Counted from the stretch's first letter, positions 1-14,500 are shown. The stretch: 64,000 nucleotides of DNA from Salvia splendens (GCF_004379255.2 NC_056039.1:30393883-30457882), one strand, 5' to 3'. Notes: a model not told the origin generated them from the letters alone. Numbers and translations are program-made.

Positions 1-107
1 AGTACACTGTTATGATATATACGTATAAGTACGTTTGAATTCGTATTTCCTAATTCGTTACTTACTAAAAAAAATAAAAAAAATAAATAAATAAAATAAA
101 ATAAAAT

Positions 108-138
<31 letters not shown>

Positions 139-2392
139 CTTACTAAAGAGAAGAGAAATCTAGGTGGGCTGGTGGGTTCTCTCTAGGCCTAGTAGATAGA
201 TGCTATCACTATAAAGATGGGCTAAATCGCATTTGGCCCAAAGCTTTCCATCTAACTAATTTGTGCAAGATGAAAAGAAAAGGCCAACACCAGTACAAAG
301 GAAGATAGGATACCTCTTTCAATTTTGTGCAAGAATCAATTCAATATCGATTGACAGACCGGTTCGGTTCAGTTATAACCTAACTGGCCGAATAAGCAGC
401 TCACTCGGCAGACAGACCTAATTTTAAATATTCTGTGCTGAATGCACTACGGATTAAGCATCATTTATTTGGCAATTACTAACCATATCCAACTCTATTC
501 TGTATTTAATTCTAGATGGAAATAACTCAAGACCCTAATCACTTTTTATGGTGCAATTATTTTGTTTTTCTATGGGAGGATATAACATATTCATGTCATT
601 CTTCTGACATACACTTTGTTATGTATGTGTTGGCTGAATCCAAACTCATATTTCAGTGGCATGTTTCTAACTTTGTTATCTATAATTGCAATTGTATCAT
701 TGCATATGGATTTGGATACGTAGTGGATCTTATGGTGAGATGTCTGTCTTACACAAGACTCTTCTCAAATATATAGTCATATCAATGATTTCAAAGTAAT
801 ATGATAAAATTTGTTACAGATTTTCATTGTTACATATTTTCATTTTTGTCTGTTTCACAAAATTTGTCACGTTTCACTTTCCATTTTCTATTATAGTAGT
901 ACTATTTCTTAAACTATGTCGGGCCAAAATGTGACAAACTTTATTGGATAGAGGAAGTAATAAAGAGAAGACTATCATACTACAAAACTAAGCTAGACTC
1001 CTAAGATGTTGCCCACTTGAACAACTGACTCTAATATGGCTAAGGCACGTCATACCCCAGAACTGTGGCCGTGTCGCCCAGTTGCGCAGCGGGCACGAAC
1101 ACCAGTACACCACACTCTCACGGTGTACACGCGACATCCCAGATACCGCTCGTCGCCTCTCTTTTCCTGATGGGCCCACTGCCTATTGAAAAACCTGGCA
1201 CCCAACCAAGAACCCGTAACCAAAATCCCCACTTTTTATCCTCCACCACAGTAAAAACCCAATTTTGGGGAGGCCCTAAATCTTTGTTCGACAAAACAAT
1301 GCAACTATTGCACCGTCCATCACAAGAAAAATCAAAGATTTGGACGTAGCATAAGCTAAACAGCTGTCCTCGTACAAATGGGGACCAAAACAAATAACAC
1401 AGTACCCACAACTTTATGACCTAACAAAACCTAATAATATTTGTACCGAGACATTGAATTGAAACTCACTACTTCCACAATAAAAATGGCCAAGTCCCCA
1501 CTTTGCTTCAAATTCACTGGCTCCTAGCATCCAAAACATCATGTGGGAAAATATATAATATACTGTGACAATATAATAAATTTGGAAAACACGTGTCTGG
1601 ATATGAGTGGGGAGTAAAATATACAATTATTGAACTTCCCACTTTCCAGCCAAGAACCTAACAATACAATGTGGGGAACCCTCTTGGACAACGACCACCA
1701 AAACAAAGATGAAAATCATTACTAGGCGGAGTAATTTCTAAAGTGGCAAATAATAATAATTTAACGCTTACCATCTTCATTTTCTATTTATACTAATCTA
1801 GGGTAATAACGAGGAAGAAACCAAGAGCTTAAAAGTGATCCACAGAGTGACATGGTATTAACTATTAACCGTGTGAGGTACACAAAATTTAACCGTCTCA
1901 GATCAGAAAAGGCTCTGGTATGAAAATACCTTAGAAAAATCTCTGAAGTTGAACCGATTCCTGATTGGCTGAGAAGCTTTTCAAGAACAGAATAACATGA
2001 TAAATGCATGTGTAGGAAGATGAGTTGTATAGTCCAAGCTTTATATCAAGAAACTGATGTAGGGTCACATAAAAGAGTTTTATCGAAAGATTAAGAGTGG
2101 TCTCAAATATATCTTTTACGTCAATCGGGTTGCAAATTGTTACACTTTAGCATGCTTTAACACCAAAATTGTTACACTTTAGCATGCTTTAACACCAAAA
2201 TTGTTTTGTACAAAATTAGACTACGCATTCAAGAAAAAAGGAAAAGGGAAAAGATGGCATCAGTACCTGTGGTCCTGGCCTATTTCTGCTCTCTCTTCAA
2301 CCAGTCAAGCTTGACTTATTCACCTTGTTTCACTTTTGTCATCTGGTTACTATTCTCCGGGCATTCACTCTCCAAGGTTCTACGCCAAAAGA
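1..2392. other. Upstream intergenic region, no supported gene
   Basis: I see no convincing coding sequence here. An A-rich simple repeat of AAATA/AAAATA units occupies about 67-137. A decayed Stowaway-like stretch, with CACATTTTG-type arms and a diverged GAGGAAGTA end, lies at about 830-960. The 1040-1420 stretch is less AT-rich and could be promoter or 5' leader of the SBP-box gene that starts at 2393, but no element in it is decisive. Confidence 0.5.
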
Positions 2393-3323
2393 ATGGAAAC
2401 CGACAGGGAAGTAGGGAAAATGATCATCCAGGAAACTGAATTCGACGAGGAAGGTGAAGATGACGAAGACATCGGAGAAGATAACAAGAAAGAAGGAGCA
2501 TTGACTCCCTCCAAAAGAAGAGCATCTAGTGCAGGAGGATCGACACAGCGTTCTTGTCAGGCAGAAGACTGCACTGCTGATATGGCTGATGCCAAGCCTT
2601 ATCATCGTCGACATAAAGTTTGTGAATTTCATGCCAAGGCGGCAGTGGTTCTTCTTTCTGGCATAAGACAGCGTTTCTGCCAACAGTGTAGCAGGTTTGT
2701 TCCTAAAATTTGCAATTGAGTTGAGTTCTATGCATACATGTACATATCATAAGGATAGAAAAACATGAGCTTTTGTTTCAGTTGTCCGGGTATGGATAGT
2801 GGCAAATCATGTACTGCTCAATTCGTACACTAGAGGAATATATGAAAAGAATCTAGGTAGTAAGACCACAGTTCTGCAGAGAAGAGCTATAATCATTTGA
2901 AGCGATAGATTCAGCAAGACTTATCCTGTGCAGTAGAACTCAAAATCTAGCGCATCTAGCTGCGAAAGCTAACAGGGTGTACTAAAGAAAAATTACAAAG
3001 CAGAAAAACCTGTAGATCATGCTACTTATAACATATATGTTCATCTAGGGCCATGCCGCCATGGTACCCTATAATCCCCAGCTGGAAAACAAACACCTCG
3101 TAAATTGTCAAGGACAGTCTGATGCCTAACTTAGCCGGGATAGAACAACATATGTATGAAGAAAATAAGATATAATATGTGCATCCTATTCAGTATTCAC
3201 TCTCTCACCATCATGTGCAGGTTTCACGAACTATCAGAGTTTGATGAAGCTAAAAGAAGTTGCCGCAGGCGTTTGGCAGGGCACAATGAGCGACGGCGCA
3301 AGAGTTCATATGATTCTCACTGA
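2393..3323 (+). CDS. SBP-box transcription factor, SPL3/4/5-like
   Basis: This is a small squamosa-promoter-binding-like factor, a nuclear DNA-binding protein that in the family promotes flowering and the juvenile-to-adult transition. Exons 2393-2694 and 3221-3323 join to 134 residues, close to Arabidopsis SPL3 (131). An acidic N-terminus (residues about 15-35, rich in E and D) precedes the SBP domain. The domain starts at the first zinc ligands in CQAEDC, continues through [11 protein letters not shown] and [12 protein letters not shown], and ends in the bipartite nuclear signal [17 protein letters not shown]. The intron falls inside the Arg codon of CSRF, the conserved SBP intron position. 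I chose the ATG at 2393; an in-frame ATG at 2336 lies in what looks like leader sequence. The stop is TGA at 3321-3323. A miR156 site follows in the 3' UTR. Residues and structure are read directly; function is by family. Confidence 0.93.
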
Positions 3324-3427
3324 AAAGAGATGTAATCAAATAATTTAGTCTCTAAGAGGACTGAAATTCACACAATCCAGATTGATGAGGATGGCCTTAT
3401 AATGGGCCCTACTCCTGAGGATTCAGT

Positions 3428-3448
3428 GTGCTCTCTATCTTCTGTCAA
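3428..3448 (+). promoter_or_regulatory. miR156/157 target site in the SPL 3' UTR
   Basis: The sequence contains CTCTCTATCTTCTGTCA in the context GTG...CAA, which is the canonical 21-nt miR156 recognition element of SPL genes. It lies about 105 nt downstream of the SPL stop codon, as in the SPL3/4/5 class where the site is in the 3' UTR and not in the coding region. It predicts age-dependent cleavage or translational repression of this transcript. Confidence 0.92.
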
Positions 3449-5215
3449 TTGCTGGATTTCTTTCCACGAAGAACCAGCTCATTCTGTATGAGTCAAATAT
3501 TTTGAAACCATTTCTTGCCCTTGTGGTTTGATTGGTATTGACAACATATGTGTCATGCCACACAAGGAAGCTTTATTTATCTTTACTTTGATCTTTTAGA
3601 CCTATCAATTACCTAACTTCTACATCCAATAAGTGATGTATGAGATCTAGAACTTATCATGAACATTCCTAAGCTTGGTTTCAGAAAATGAGTTGAGACA
3701 TAGATCCTTGACATCAAACCAAGGACTTAATGTTATTAAGATTACCCTGAGTGCTGGTATGCTTCTTCCAGATGTCTGAAAAAAGATATCATAACAAATC
3801 ATACCTCAATGTCTTGGCTATAATCCAGGACACAAATACTAGCAATCACATGTACCTGCCTGCAATCACAAGTAAATTACCTTCAAGCTGATACACCTTT
3901 TTCTCTAACTTATACCAGGCTTCCAATAGGATATGTAAAATTATAATAGACACGTCAAAATCAAGAAATTTAACAGGCAACTATTTTCTAGAACAGTGAT
4001 AAGATTATATGAGCACAACCTGAATAAGAGATACAACCAATATTCAAAATCACACCATCATAAGGATTAAGGACTCATAAATACTTCCACACCTGCAAAT
4101 CTTTTAAAGAATGTATACTAGCAATTAATCTTCAACAGATGTAAAGAGTATGTAAAAGAATCAAGTAAAAGTGAAAATTTTGAAATCACATGCTTATAAA
4201 ATCATATGGGCTGTGCTGCAATCTTCCCTTGTTCTTAACCAATGTGACAATATTTTAAGACTTTTAAACATTGAGCTATGCAGCTAAAAATAACTCCAAT
4301 CAATGTGACAATATTTTAAGATTTTTAAACATTGAGCTGTGGTTAGTAATTCTTGATTGTTGGCCCTTCTTGACATAATTCTAGTAAGCACAGTTTAGCC
4401 CCAGCCATATAAGCATGAGTCAAGGACTGCATTCCTGCCAAAAAGGCCTCCATAGGCCAACCTCAGTTGCAATTATCCATGAAAATGGCTGAAACACATT
4501 ATACCTTTTCAATAGTCCGTGCCTTTAAGCCTTATAGAAAATCTCATATATAACACAAGAAAAAGTTTAGCTTGCACAAAATTAGTCCATGAATTTGACA
4601 AAGGAGGACCTGTGTGCTTTGACTATTGAATCCATATGTTATCAACTGAAGAACATGTTTTATACAAATGTTTAGAATGTCTGGTTCATGTATGTCATAA
4701 CATGGACAAGCGTAGAGTTCGTACTTCCAAGACAACCAAAAACATTAACATTTAGAGAAGATAATTGAAACACGGAGATTTGTTTCGAAAATCCCTATCT
4801 TGAAATGGCAAAGTATAAATGAGAGCAACTCCATAGTCCAACCAACAAGTTTTCGGTTAAAACGGATTTCAAAAGACCATCTGATCTATCAAAATTTAGA
4901 GACTGCAATATTAAAGAATAAAAAGAAAATAATACGTTGAACTGAACACATCCAGAACAGAATTTCATATGCACTTGTCCATGATATATGCTTAGTCCTT
5001 ACTAGTACAAACTGATCCAATCATTTATAAGCCGAGTATGATTGGACCATAATAGATTTTTTATGTAAATTTTATAAGATCACTTTGAGACTATTGTGCA
5101 ATATTGGGAGTAATCTTGGTGGAATCAAACTTAGTACTGATAAAAAGTAGCACCATCTCTTTTAGAGTAACCAGAAATATAATCAGCAATTATGTCCTCA
5201 GACGGCACACCAGGC
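3449..5215. other. Intergenic region between SPL and the mitochondrial carrier
   Basis: No coding sequence is supported. The stretch is AT-rich and must hold the rest of the SPL 3' UTR and the 3' UTR of the minus-strand carrier. A short direct repeat, a phrase around CAATGTGACAATATTTTAAGA followed by TTTTAAACATTGAGCT, occurs at about 4240-4278 and again at 4299-4338. Confidence 0.5.
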
Positions 5216-7431
5216 TTAATCATGCTTGATCCCCAGAATTTTCATAGCCAGTTCCCATGTGACAATAGCAGCAGCGTTAGCGGGAAAGGCTCTAACTATT
5301 GTAGGACCAAGTCCTGTATAGCATCCTCTGATTCCAGATCTCCGATATATCTATCAGTGAGAAAGAATTACACATTTATTGCTAATGTACGGCAGACCTG
5401 AAACAGAACCTTGTTGCATAACTATAATAACTTGCATACCAATTCAAGAACCTGGACTGGATTTCTTGTATGGTTTTTGTCCGGTGAAGTTTGGATTATT
5501 GTCTTTGCAACATCTAATGGTAGAACAGCAGACCAACACTAACATTTGCAGAAATGATTAAAGAAATTAGAAGCAAAAAAGGATGGCGCAGATTAACATA
5601 GAAAACCATCAAAGTAAAGCCACAAAGTCAGAAAGAGCAATTAATTGGAACACTTACAGCTATCCCACCAAGACCGCCACTAAAAATTCCAACTCCGACA
5701 TCAATCACATGGGTTAGATCAGAGGAGGCATCCCTGAGTGGTTTATGCATGTAATAGCTCACGTACTCATAGGTGCTAAAGAAGACAGCATTTCCAATAA
5801 ATTCTCTAAGAAACGTGGCACCTCCTCCACGGAAAATGCCTGTAAGCTGAGGTGAAATTATCTCAGCTAGAAAGTAATTCACTGTATTATATCAACTGAG
5901 TATCATGTTTCTCACCCCTTCGCTTTTTACAGTTTTAAGGGCACAATCGATCGGACTGCTGTACCGACTTGTACTTTGAAGGAAAGAGTCAGCGCCTTGA
6001 ACTTGCATTCTACACTGAAAATCCCACAATCACACCAATGATGTGACCATCTCATAAAAAATGTCAAGCTTCTGACTTTCACTTACCTTTACCAGCTCGG
6101 ATGGGCAGAGTATAAAGCTAACAACACCTCCAGCAAAAGCTCCTGAAGGAATTATGGCAAGAAGCTGTGGCTTTCCACTTTGTGTTGTTCCCTTCAAAGG
6201 TACCCCAAAAATCAAAATGAAACATGAGAGAGAGTATTCATAAGCAACCTGTAAAGTTGTAACTTAACTACTTTTCAGTATCATCAGCAATTAAGCATCA
6301 GAGCACTCTAAAGCATGAAGGGTGGTAAGATTCAAAATATATTAGCATAACAAACCTGAAGAAAGTGTTTTGTCTGGGAATAGATTCCAAAGGCTAGTGA
6401 ACTTTCAAAGGCCATTCCCACAAAAGAAGACGTTGCGCCACGATAGAGCCCTTTCACCTGTCATAATAGAAAGAGTTGGCCACACAAAAAAGAAGCAAAT
6501 ACTAACATAGACAACTTGCATCAAACCCATGAATCACCTAGAACATGATACGAGACCACGACATACCAAGCACTGAAGTTGAAGCAATGAAATGAAATTG
6601 TGGTATTATGATAACAACAGGGTGCACTAAGAATTTTTATTGGGTGGACAAACTTTACTGCTTGAGATAACTCCGGTGACCATCATATACAAAGTAAAAT
6701 AGGGGAATCAATATTAGAAAAATAAAGAGAATCTTCAGCCACATAGCATGCTAACTCAAAAATAAGTAAATAACTTTGAAATGTGTGAATCAAAAATAAA
6801 GGTCTCACAGGGATTCAAGAGGCATACTCCTTCCGTCTTCAATATTCTTGTAGTACAGTGCAAACCATTCTTGTACTTGATCCCCTTAGCTTCAGTATTA
6901 TGTTTTTGCAGCTTCACCTGCTAATACAGATCAACAAGGTCAAAAAAGATAGATACCAAATGATGGACTGACCTCAACCTCAAGTTCTCCTAAATAACAG
7001 TGGTGCAAGAATGTGTATTTCAGTCCATTGAAAATAATCGAACTCCTAAATTTCGAACTCTGATTGTCATTAGTATTTATGCAGGTTGAATACAAAGATC
7101 AACTGTGTATATTTTAAATGCTAACTCGTTCAAAGAGATCAATTCTCAGCAAACTAAGTTTATTTCAGCGTAGATATTATCTAAACCCTCTACTAAACGA
7201 AATTACTAAAGGATCAGTTCTCAACCAGCAAGTCAACAGAGATTGGGTCGCAAACACCAGGGTGTTAATCCAGAAAGCAATCTCAATAGATTAAGGAATG
7301 TGCGTGTGGGTGAGGGAGAGAGGGACCTTGACGGTATCGAATGGATGACCAACAATGACAGTGGCAACTCCGGCCAGCATACCTGCAACATACTCCTTGT
7401 AACCCGACACAAAACCCGCATTCTCCCCCAT
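5216..7431 (-). CDS. BAC1: Mitochondrial basic amino acid carrier, BAC1-like
   Basis: This is a mitochondrial carrier family protein of the inner membrane; BAC1 exchanges arginine, lysine, ornithine and histidine and feeds mitochondrial arginase. Eight exons (7431-7327, 6917-6828, 6457-6356, 6191-6087, 6014-5916, 5846-5658, 5538-5440, 5350-5216) join in frame to 307 residues (Arabidopsis BAC1 is 311). The three carrier signatures are visible: HPFDTVK near residue 30, CPSELVK near residue 130 and LPLDVAK near residue 235. Each falls at or near the usual helix 1/3/5 end. Other close family matches are KLQKHNTE, CRMQVQG, GIFRGGGATFLRE, GGLGGIACWSAVLP and the C-terminal AFPANAAAIVTWEL. All introns are phase 0 with GT-AG borders. 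Start choice follows GYKEYVAGMLAG, which begins the first repeat. Substrate is inferred from similarity to BAC1 and not from tests. Confidence 0.92.
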
Positions 7432-8558
7432 TTCTGTATTCTCTTATATGAACACTCTCTCACTCCAGAAACTCAAAATCCCGTGACTAATCTATGAGAA
7501 ACCGCATTGGGCAGTATCATCTTCTCGATTGTACTAACTATGCGATCAGATTCTCACGGTTGATAAAACTCTGGCGGCGGCGGAGCGGCAGTGGAGATAG
7601 GTCGGCAGCTGAGAAAGACGGTTAGCGCGCTTTGGTGGAATTTTGTCTGGTGCCCTGATTATAAACGGTTAGCACGCTTTTGCTTGAAGCCTAGAACCAA
7701 TATCAATAGACAATAAGATAGATACTTGTGTGCGTGACTTAAAAGGTTTCGAGTTCGAGTCCCCCGTACATAAACGGGATTTATTTTAAATTTATTTGCA
7801 AAAATAGGTGTTCTTTCTACCAGATATGGAATTACACCAATATCATGCGATTGTATATATGACTCGTTTTGAGTGTCCGGTGTAACTTTAGTTGACTGTA
7901 ATATCCTCGTTCATTCTCATTCCCCCGTGCTTTTCCTTCCTTCGCCTCTTTGACTGGAGAAAGACGATGAGTACGGCGTCTCTTCTCCCTGGTATGGTGC
8001 AATGGTGGCATTAATTTTGGATCAGATCTAGTACAATTTCTCTTTGGGTTCTAGTTAGTTTGAGGCTATTCTCTTTGGTACAGTGACTTCAGTCCAACGT
8101 CTCTTCTCGTGTTATTAAGGTTGTGACCATTTCCTGGGATCTCAACCATTGGTCTCATCCAAGTAATGATGTGCCGTTGATTTATTAACCATTGGAGAAG
8201 GCAATCTTCTCTCTTTAGAGACCTCAAAATTTGGATTAAAGTGAAGCATGTTTAGCTATATAAAGAGACCACCTTTGGACCAAGCACAACAAATGGTAAT
8301 TCTGAAGCCTCACAAAATGAAAGTAGCTTAAAGAAATGAATTTTTCACACAATAACTGTTACATCAATCATCTAAATGGATCAACATTGCCACATACGAG
8401 TGATAACCCGGTAAGTATGATCACCATAACCGATGACAAACTTAACCATATTTTATCAATTACAACAAATAAAGTTTCCAAATATTTGGTACTAATATTT
8501 ATTGTTTCGATGGGAGTGTATAACATCTTTCATTCGCTGAAGAAGAGTCATTGGACGA
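7432..8558. other. Intergenic region with a possible SINE fragment
   Basis: This spacer holds the promoter and leader of the minus-strand carrier (GC-richer at about 7560-7640) and the 3' UTR of DEG15. At about 7735-7785 a Pol III B-box-like string, GAGTTCGAGTCCCCC, is followed by a short stem (CCCGTACATAAACGGG). This could be a truncated tRNA-derived SINE, but I see no A box, tail or target duplication. A short AT-rich direct repeat of a GGTTAGC(A/G)CGCTTT phrase lies near 7620-7680. Confidence 0.4.
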
Positions 8559-11500
8559 TTACAGCTTACTTGGTATAAGGTCTGTAGGTACCCTGTGCTG
8601 TGCTGTCGTCTTCAGCAACTCGTTTCTGTCAGCTATAAATTTGGCAAAACGAGAACCCTTTATACCTTTACCCTTGTCTTCAGCAGGAAATTTCAGTATA
8701 TCTGGCTTGGGGTATACAGGTGGCATCAACGCCCATATAGACGAAAGGTGCTCGTTAGGCTTGTCAAGTTCTTCTAAAACCGCAAAATTCTGCATATCTG
8801 GAAAAGAGGAAGAACGGATTTTCATCAAAATCAATTCGAACCTCATTGTTAACAAGAAGCACAAAAGATGGTCCAGGAAATAATAGCCTTTGACATAGAT
8901 AATGTACAGCAAGTAGGATTGCCCTAGCAATTTTTCTTCAATATCTACTGATTTGTTTGGGTTGTTCATCACATTTTACCATTACTGATTTCTTAAACTG
9001 AATGAAGAATGCAAATTGATACCAAATTATGATTTAAAAATATAACCTTCAGAGAACTTCAAGATGGGCTTAAGCGCTGCACATGGGATGCTGAAGTTCA
9101 AATGTGGTATAACCGTTCCTCCACCATGCTTGGCATTGCTAGCAAAGAATTCAGTAATAAAATTTAAGGTCAATGATCCAGAATACAAACAACTACGTAA
9201 GAAAAGATAAAAAAGGATCAGAGAAGGGGGGAGGAATAAAAGTATGGTGAGGGCAATACAGACTTCAAACCAACTTCTACTCAACAACTATTGACAGTAG
9301 TCACATGCAGTAGCAATTGTAAAATGATTTAATTTTAAACTACATATCTCAAGAGAAAACGAAAAGAAGAAAGAGGCCTATTCCGGATCCTCTGGCAGGT
9401 CATAAACATAGCTAGTTAGCTGGAGAAAAAGTGTCCCATTGACATGTTAGTTGTCCATGAAGAACACATACCTTGTGACAAGCCCAATCATGCAACCATT
9501 TGAGTTGACAACTGCACCACCACTACTGCCAGGATGGACTGCTGCAGTTGTTTCAAGCATGGCCGGGAATCGCTCACATGAGTTCAGTTTATTGGATCTG
9601 GTCTCTGGAGATCTAGCAGCTTCAATTACTTTAGCTATCACACCAAGGCAAGCAGATGGAAGGAAATCTGAATTTTTTCAAAAATACCAAACCTTAACTG
9701 AGGGTAATGGGATGTAGAAGTGACACTGAGAATTAAAAAAATACAGCACCAAATACTATAATGACTATTTACTTGCTACATAATGTGCTTCTAAATGTAC
9801 CGCTGGGCAATAACTCAACACAGAAGATTGGCAGTACAGTTAATGAATAGGAAAAACAAAACATGCAAAAGGCATTATAGATTGTCTTAATCCAGAAAAT
9901 GGAATAGGAAATTCTCGTTATAGCCTGTTGGGCTTTGGAATTATTAGCAGGTGAGCCCACAGCCGACGATGCACTGGCCAGACTGGTGGTGATGAACACG
10001 TTGTGCTGTAAGTCAAGCTGTTCACCTTGTATATAAGTTAGTAGCCCTTTCTTAACCAAAGCATAAAAGTTACCAGGTGCCAGGTGGCGCCCCGCACAAT
10101 TAGTTTTTTCTCCTCATTGAGGACTGAGGAGGGCTAACAGAACTAACATAGCTGATAGCCCACAACAAATTTACATAAATAGATTAATGATCTAGCACAT
10201 AAAACTAGCCAGAAGAGCCTTTAACATGCCAACGTACAATTCACTTTCTCCACATAAACATCAAATTTATATACTTGGAAAAACAAGGCCAAAGATATCA
10301 AAACAAATATGAGGAACAGTTTTGTATAAGCATCGATCAGATAGTTAATAGGAAAGCACAGGTGGGAAACAAATATTACCACAACGAGGCCCAAACAATC
10401 CATGCCCAATGACAAATGCCTCTGATCCCGATGAGGGGCAATCAACATCCAAGGAAATGGGACAAAGCTGATCAGGAGCTATCTCAAGCTGCAGTAGTGC
10501 AACATCTAAGGGGCCTTTGGAGACATAGACTATCGTAGCATCAGTCCAAATCCAGGGATCCATATAGTCTAAGCGCACGCGTATATTTCTGTGATTTATT
10601 TTGGCCAAGCTGAACCGAGAAAGTCCATCATCATTTTTCAAAGAAATGTCAGCTGCTTTTAGATTTGTAGCAAGCAGATTCTGACTTGATTTTTCAATAC
10701 TAATTGTCTCAAGCCTCGTATGAACATTTGGAATAATAGAACCCTCTGATCTCCTCTCCTTTCTGTCACTAGTCGAAGCTGCTTTTCCAAATCTCCATGG
10801 CTCAAGTAGATGAGCGTTTGTAAGTACGAGACCTTGTTTATTGAGCAAAACACCAGATGCCCATGATCCATCATCAGTGGTGATAAGACAAATTGAAGAC
10901 ATAGCCTTTTCAACTGGAGACAAAATCCGAGAACCAAATGGACTCAGCTCTTCATGAGAATGATTAGGAAGTTCATAGTCTTTGGGTAATAAAGTTTCAA
11001 CAGCATTGACTCTGTCTAAGGCACTATGAGGCTTCTGTAGCAGCAACTCACTGCATGCAGAGGCAATGGCTTCCCATGGAATCACCATCTGTCAAGTGTC
11101 AACCAGAGACATATATGGAAATAGTTACAGTATTCAAACGATAGACATGGTTCATTCTAATTAAGAGGATGGTTGGTTGTGCCAATAAGCTCCTTAAACA
11201 ACTTATAAGTTGTTTGGAGCTTGTAAGCTCTTGGAAAGTGTTTGGCAAACTAAGCTCCTAAACCACTTATAAGCTGTATAAGTAAGATCAAATAACTTAT
11301 AATCTCTCCAAAAGATAGTTCCTCAACCCCAACTTATTTTTGCACGGATCTTATAAGCAACATTTATGTTACAAAACACCCCCTAAATATAAGTTCTTTG
11401 ACCCAGCTCACATTGTTTTGTTATTACAAACATATACCTTTCCAATTTCATATATCTTCGGTTTTCTCTCTATAATTAGGACTTTTTCTCTCTAGCTTGT

Positions 11501-14500
11501 GAGTTTAACTATCCACACACTTTGACAACTTATAAGCTCTTGAGATCTTACAACTTATAAGATCTTGAAAAATCTTATAAGTTGTTTCCAAACATCCCCT
11601 AAATCTTAACCTGTACAAGGCACATCCTAAAAATGGTATCTTCCCCCAAGACTGACCAATACAAGTCCTGCATAAACAAGGGAAGAGGGATGATCCTGCA
11701 CACCTGAACTTCAGTGCCGCTAATCTTTTGCCGCAGTGGTCTCGTCAGAAGACCAATCAATTGCGCTTGTTCACTGAAAACTGGGCTACCTTCCATTCCT
11801 GAGATATTCAAGGTTAATGCTATCAGAATCAGAAAAATAAAAGAATCAAACAACTTTGACGAGCTTGTTGCTCACACCAGGAAGACATCTAATATCAGCC
11901 ATCAATAAAGAACTTGTTGAAGAACTAGGTGGGTAGCTGTTGCCAATTGACCCAACTGAAATACTGCACTCAGACAAAGATAGAGATTACAATTATAAGT
12001 TATAGCAATCCAGAACTCAATCACTACTTGAGAGTTGAGATTCAAAGTGTACTCTATCAATTACTAACCCTAAAGCTAAAGGTCGTCTACATATTGTACT
12101 ATTATACATCCAACAAACAGAACCGTTTCATAGACATAAGGCAACAATTGTGCGGAAAAATTGTTCCTTAAGTTGCCACTCCAGGCAGGTATGAATTAAT
12201 AGAATGGCATGGAAAGACAAAGCACAATCATGGAGCAAGTATAAAGAAGAAGCAATAATTACTTGTTAAAGAAATGTAGAGGGGATAATATGCCAAAAGG
12301 AGATCCCATCGCCAGAAGAAGATTGCCCCTCTTTGGAATAGATCTCTGCACCTTCAGGGAATTCTGGAAAAAACATACCAACACCTTTACAATCAGAACT
12401 AGGAAATGGTTTTCAATGATACGATGGTGCAAAATGACCACTTAGCATTTGTACTGGGCATGAAATATTTATATGAAAGTAATAGAATAAAAATCATACA
12501 GGTGCAGAAAATTTGGAGGGAACTTCTAGCAGGGCAATTCTTGTAGCTGATTGCCCCAAGAGATTAGGACTGTTTGATCCCATACTCCCAATGGGCAAAT
12601 GGTTCTGGAAGGGTGATTGCTCAACCTGAAATCAGCAGTTGATAGTTCCTGTTACATAATACACCATCTATATTGTCAAATATCAATATGCCTTTCCCAG
12701 ACAAGGACGCCAATCTTTCATTTTTTAAGGTCCAGAAATTCAAAGAACAAAGTGTCATTGTCAAAAAGCTTTCAGAATTGTCGATCTATGCATGACAGAA
12801 TAGGATGGACTGGAAGCCCACAGGCATAAAGATCTCGCGAGGCAAGATGCTCATCTTGTGGAAGCTTGCAGTGTTAATCAAGCATTATAACTAGCTTCAT
12901 AAAACTAAACCCTCAAATGCATTGATTAAGCCAGTGTCAGTTGCTACACCAGTGGAAAACATGGCAAATAATTGGAATAACTAGCATACAGAAAGGTTTC
13001 AACTGCAGATTTTGTACTAGCTTAGGTTAAAGTCCTACCTGCCCATGGCAATGGAGTGAATATGAAGTTTATGGGAGCTTCATTATTGTTGCAGCAGAAG
13101 TCAAGATATAGAATCTATTATGCCTTTCATAAGCTACATGGGTTGCAGCAAAAAGCTAGAGCTCAACTTGAAATGAGAATTTTAAACAATATGAAGTGAA
13201 GTTATGATCCATCAATTTCTTGTCTCAAAAACAATTTCAGGAGATCACTGTCCATATTGGTTTTTATCAAAAACTTAATATATGTTAACAGAAAGGTGAA
13301 GAAATTACCTGTTCGTGGGAGCTGTCAACATGTTGAGGACGGCTATGAGAGGCTAGAGACCAACCAACTTCCCAACTATGTTCCGGTGAACCGCAAGAAG
13401 CTTCAATTAGAGATTGGACAGCAGCAGATGTATGTGGAATGTCAAGCTTCAGAGGAATATGTACCACTATTGTGAGGAATCTTGTTGATGATATTTAGAT
13501 TAAACTAAGCACTTGTTACTGAGCATGAAAAGTCTGAAAAAAGCAGCATCCTTGAAGAATGACTTATGCACTCAACTTGTTGTACTACTAAAAGATTATA
13601 TATTGAATACCTTGGTAGCTTATTGTTCCTAAACCTTCAGAATATCTAACAACAAGTGTCCTAGATAATTGTGTACCATCTTTAGTAGTTGAGCTGGACG
13701 CCAGGGTAAAGACTCGACGTTGCCATCTACCATAGACTTTGCCTAATCATCAAAAAACCCATACAGCTATGTCAGCCAGAATTACACTATCATCCAATGA
13801 TTTGCTAGAAAATTATATCTCTAGTACAAAGTTGTGCACCTCCATTAGTATATCAATCTGAACACCTGGTATCAAACGAGGCTTCTTCTACAAAATTGAA
13901 GAATAACTGTCAGATAACAGAATGACAATTTGATACACCATAATTTCTGCACATATATATGTGAATATATCAAACCTCTGAACTGCTTTCCTGGTATGAC
14001 TGAGATACAAATGGTTCGACCACAGATGCAGCTGTCACGACCAAGACTCTCTCTGACAATTCCAAGTTACTGGATGCTGGAAAAACCATTCCTGAAGCTG
14101 ACAACATAGTTTTGCCAGAACTACAGAAACAGAAAACTTAGCTTCAAATTTCAATTAACAAGTAAACAAAAACACAACAGATATTACTTGAAATAGTTAA
14201 TATATATCTAACTATACATCAAGCACTCATGCATCGATACAAGTCAATCGAAACAATTCCACACCATAACAAGTTATGCGGCATTAATATTATGAGACTT
14301 GGAACTTACTTATACTGGTGGAAAGCATGATTTCGCATCTTCAGACCCTTCGGGTCCTGAGAAGAACCAAGGAACAAAAAAATATTATGACAACAAAAAT
14401 CAAACAGTTTTGAGCAAAAATAAGAAATTCACGGAATTTGGAATCAACAAAAGGGCTGAATCTCAATATCAAAGCCAACATAACCATAAAAAAAGCGTTG

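Noticed and set aside
2336..2392. Upstream in-frame ATG of the SBP gene
   Set aside because: The extension ([15 protein letters not shown]) lacks family resemblance; the ATG at 2393 gives the usual SPL3-like length.
13611..13747. Alternative reading of DEG15 exon 5 as [17 protein letters not shown]...
   Set aside because: This frame does not join the preceding exon in phase. The adjacent frame gives WRPAQLLK, matching the family, and joins both neighbours in phase 0.
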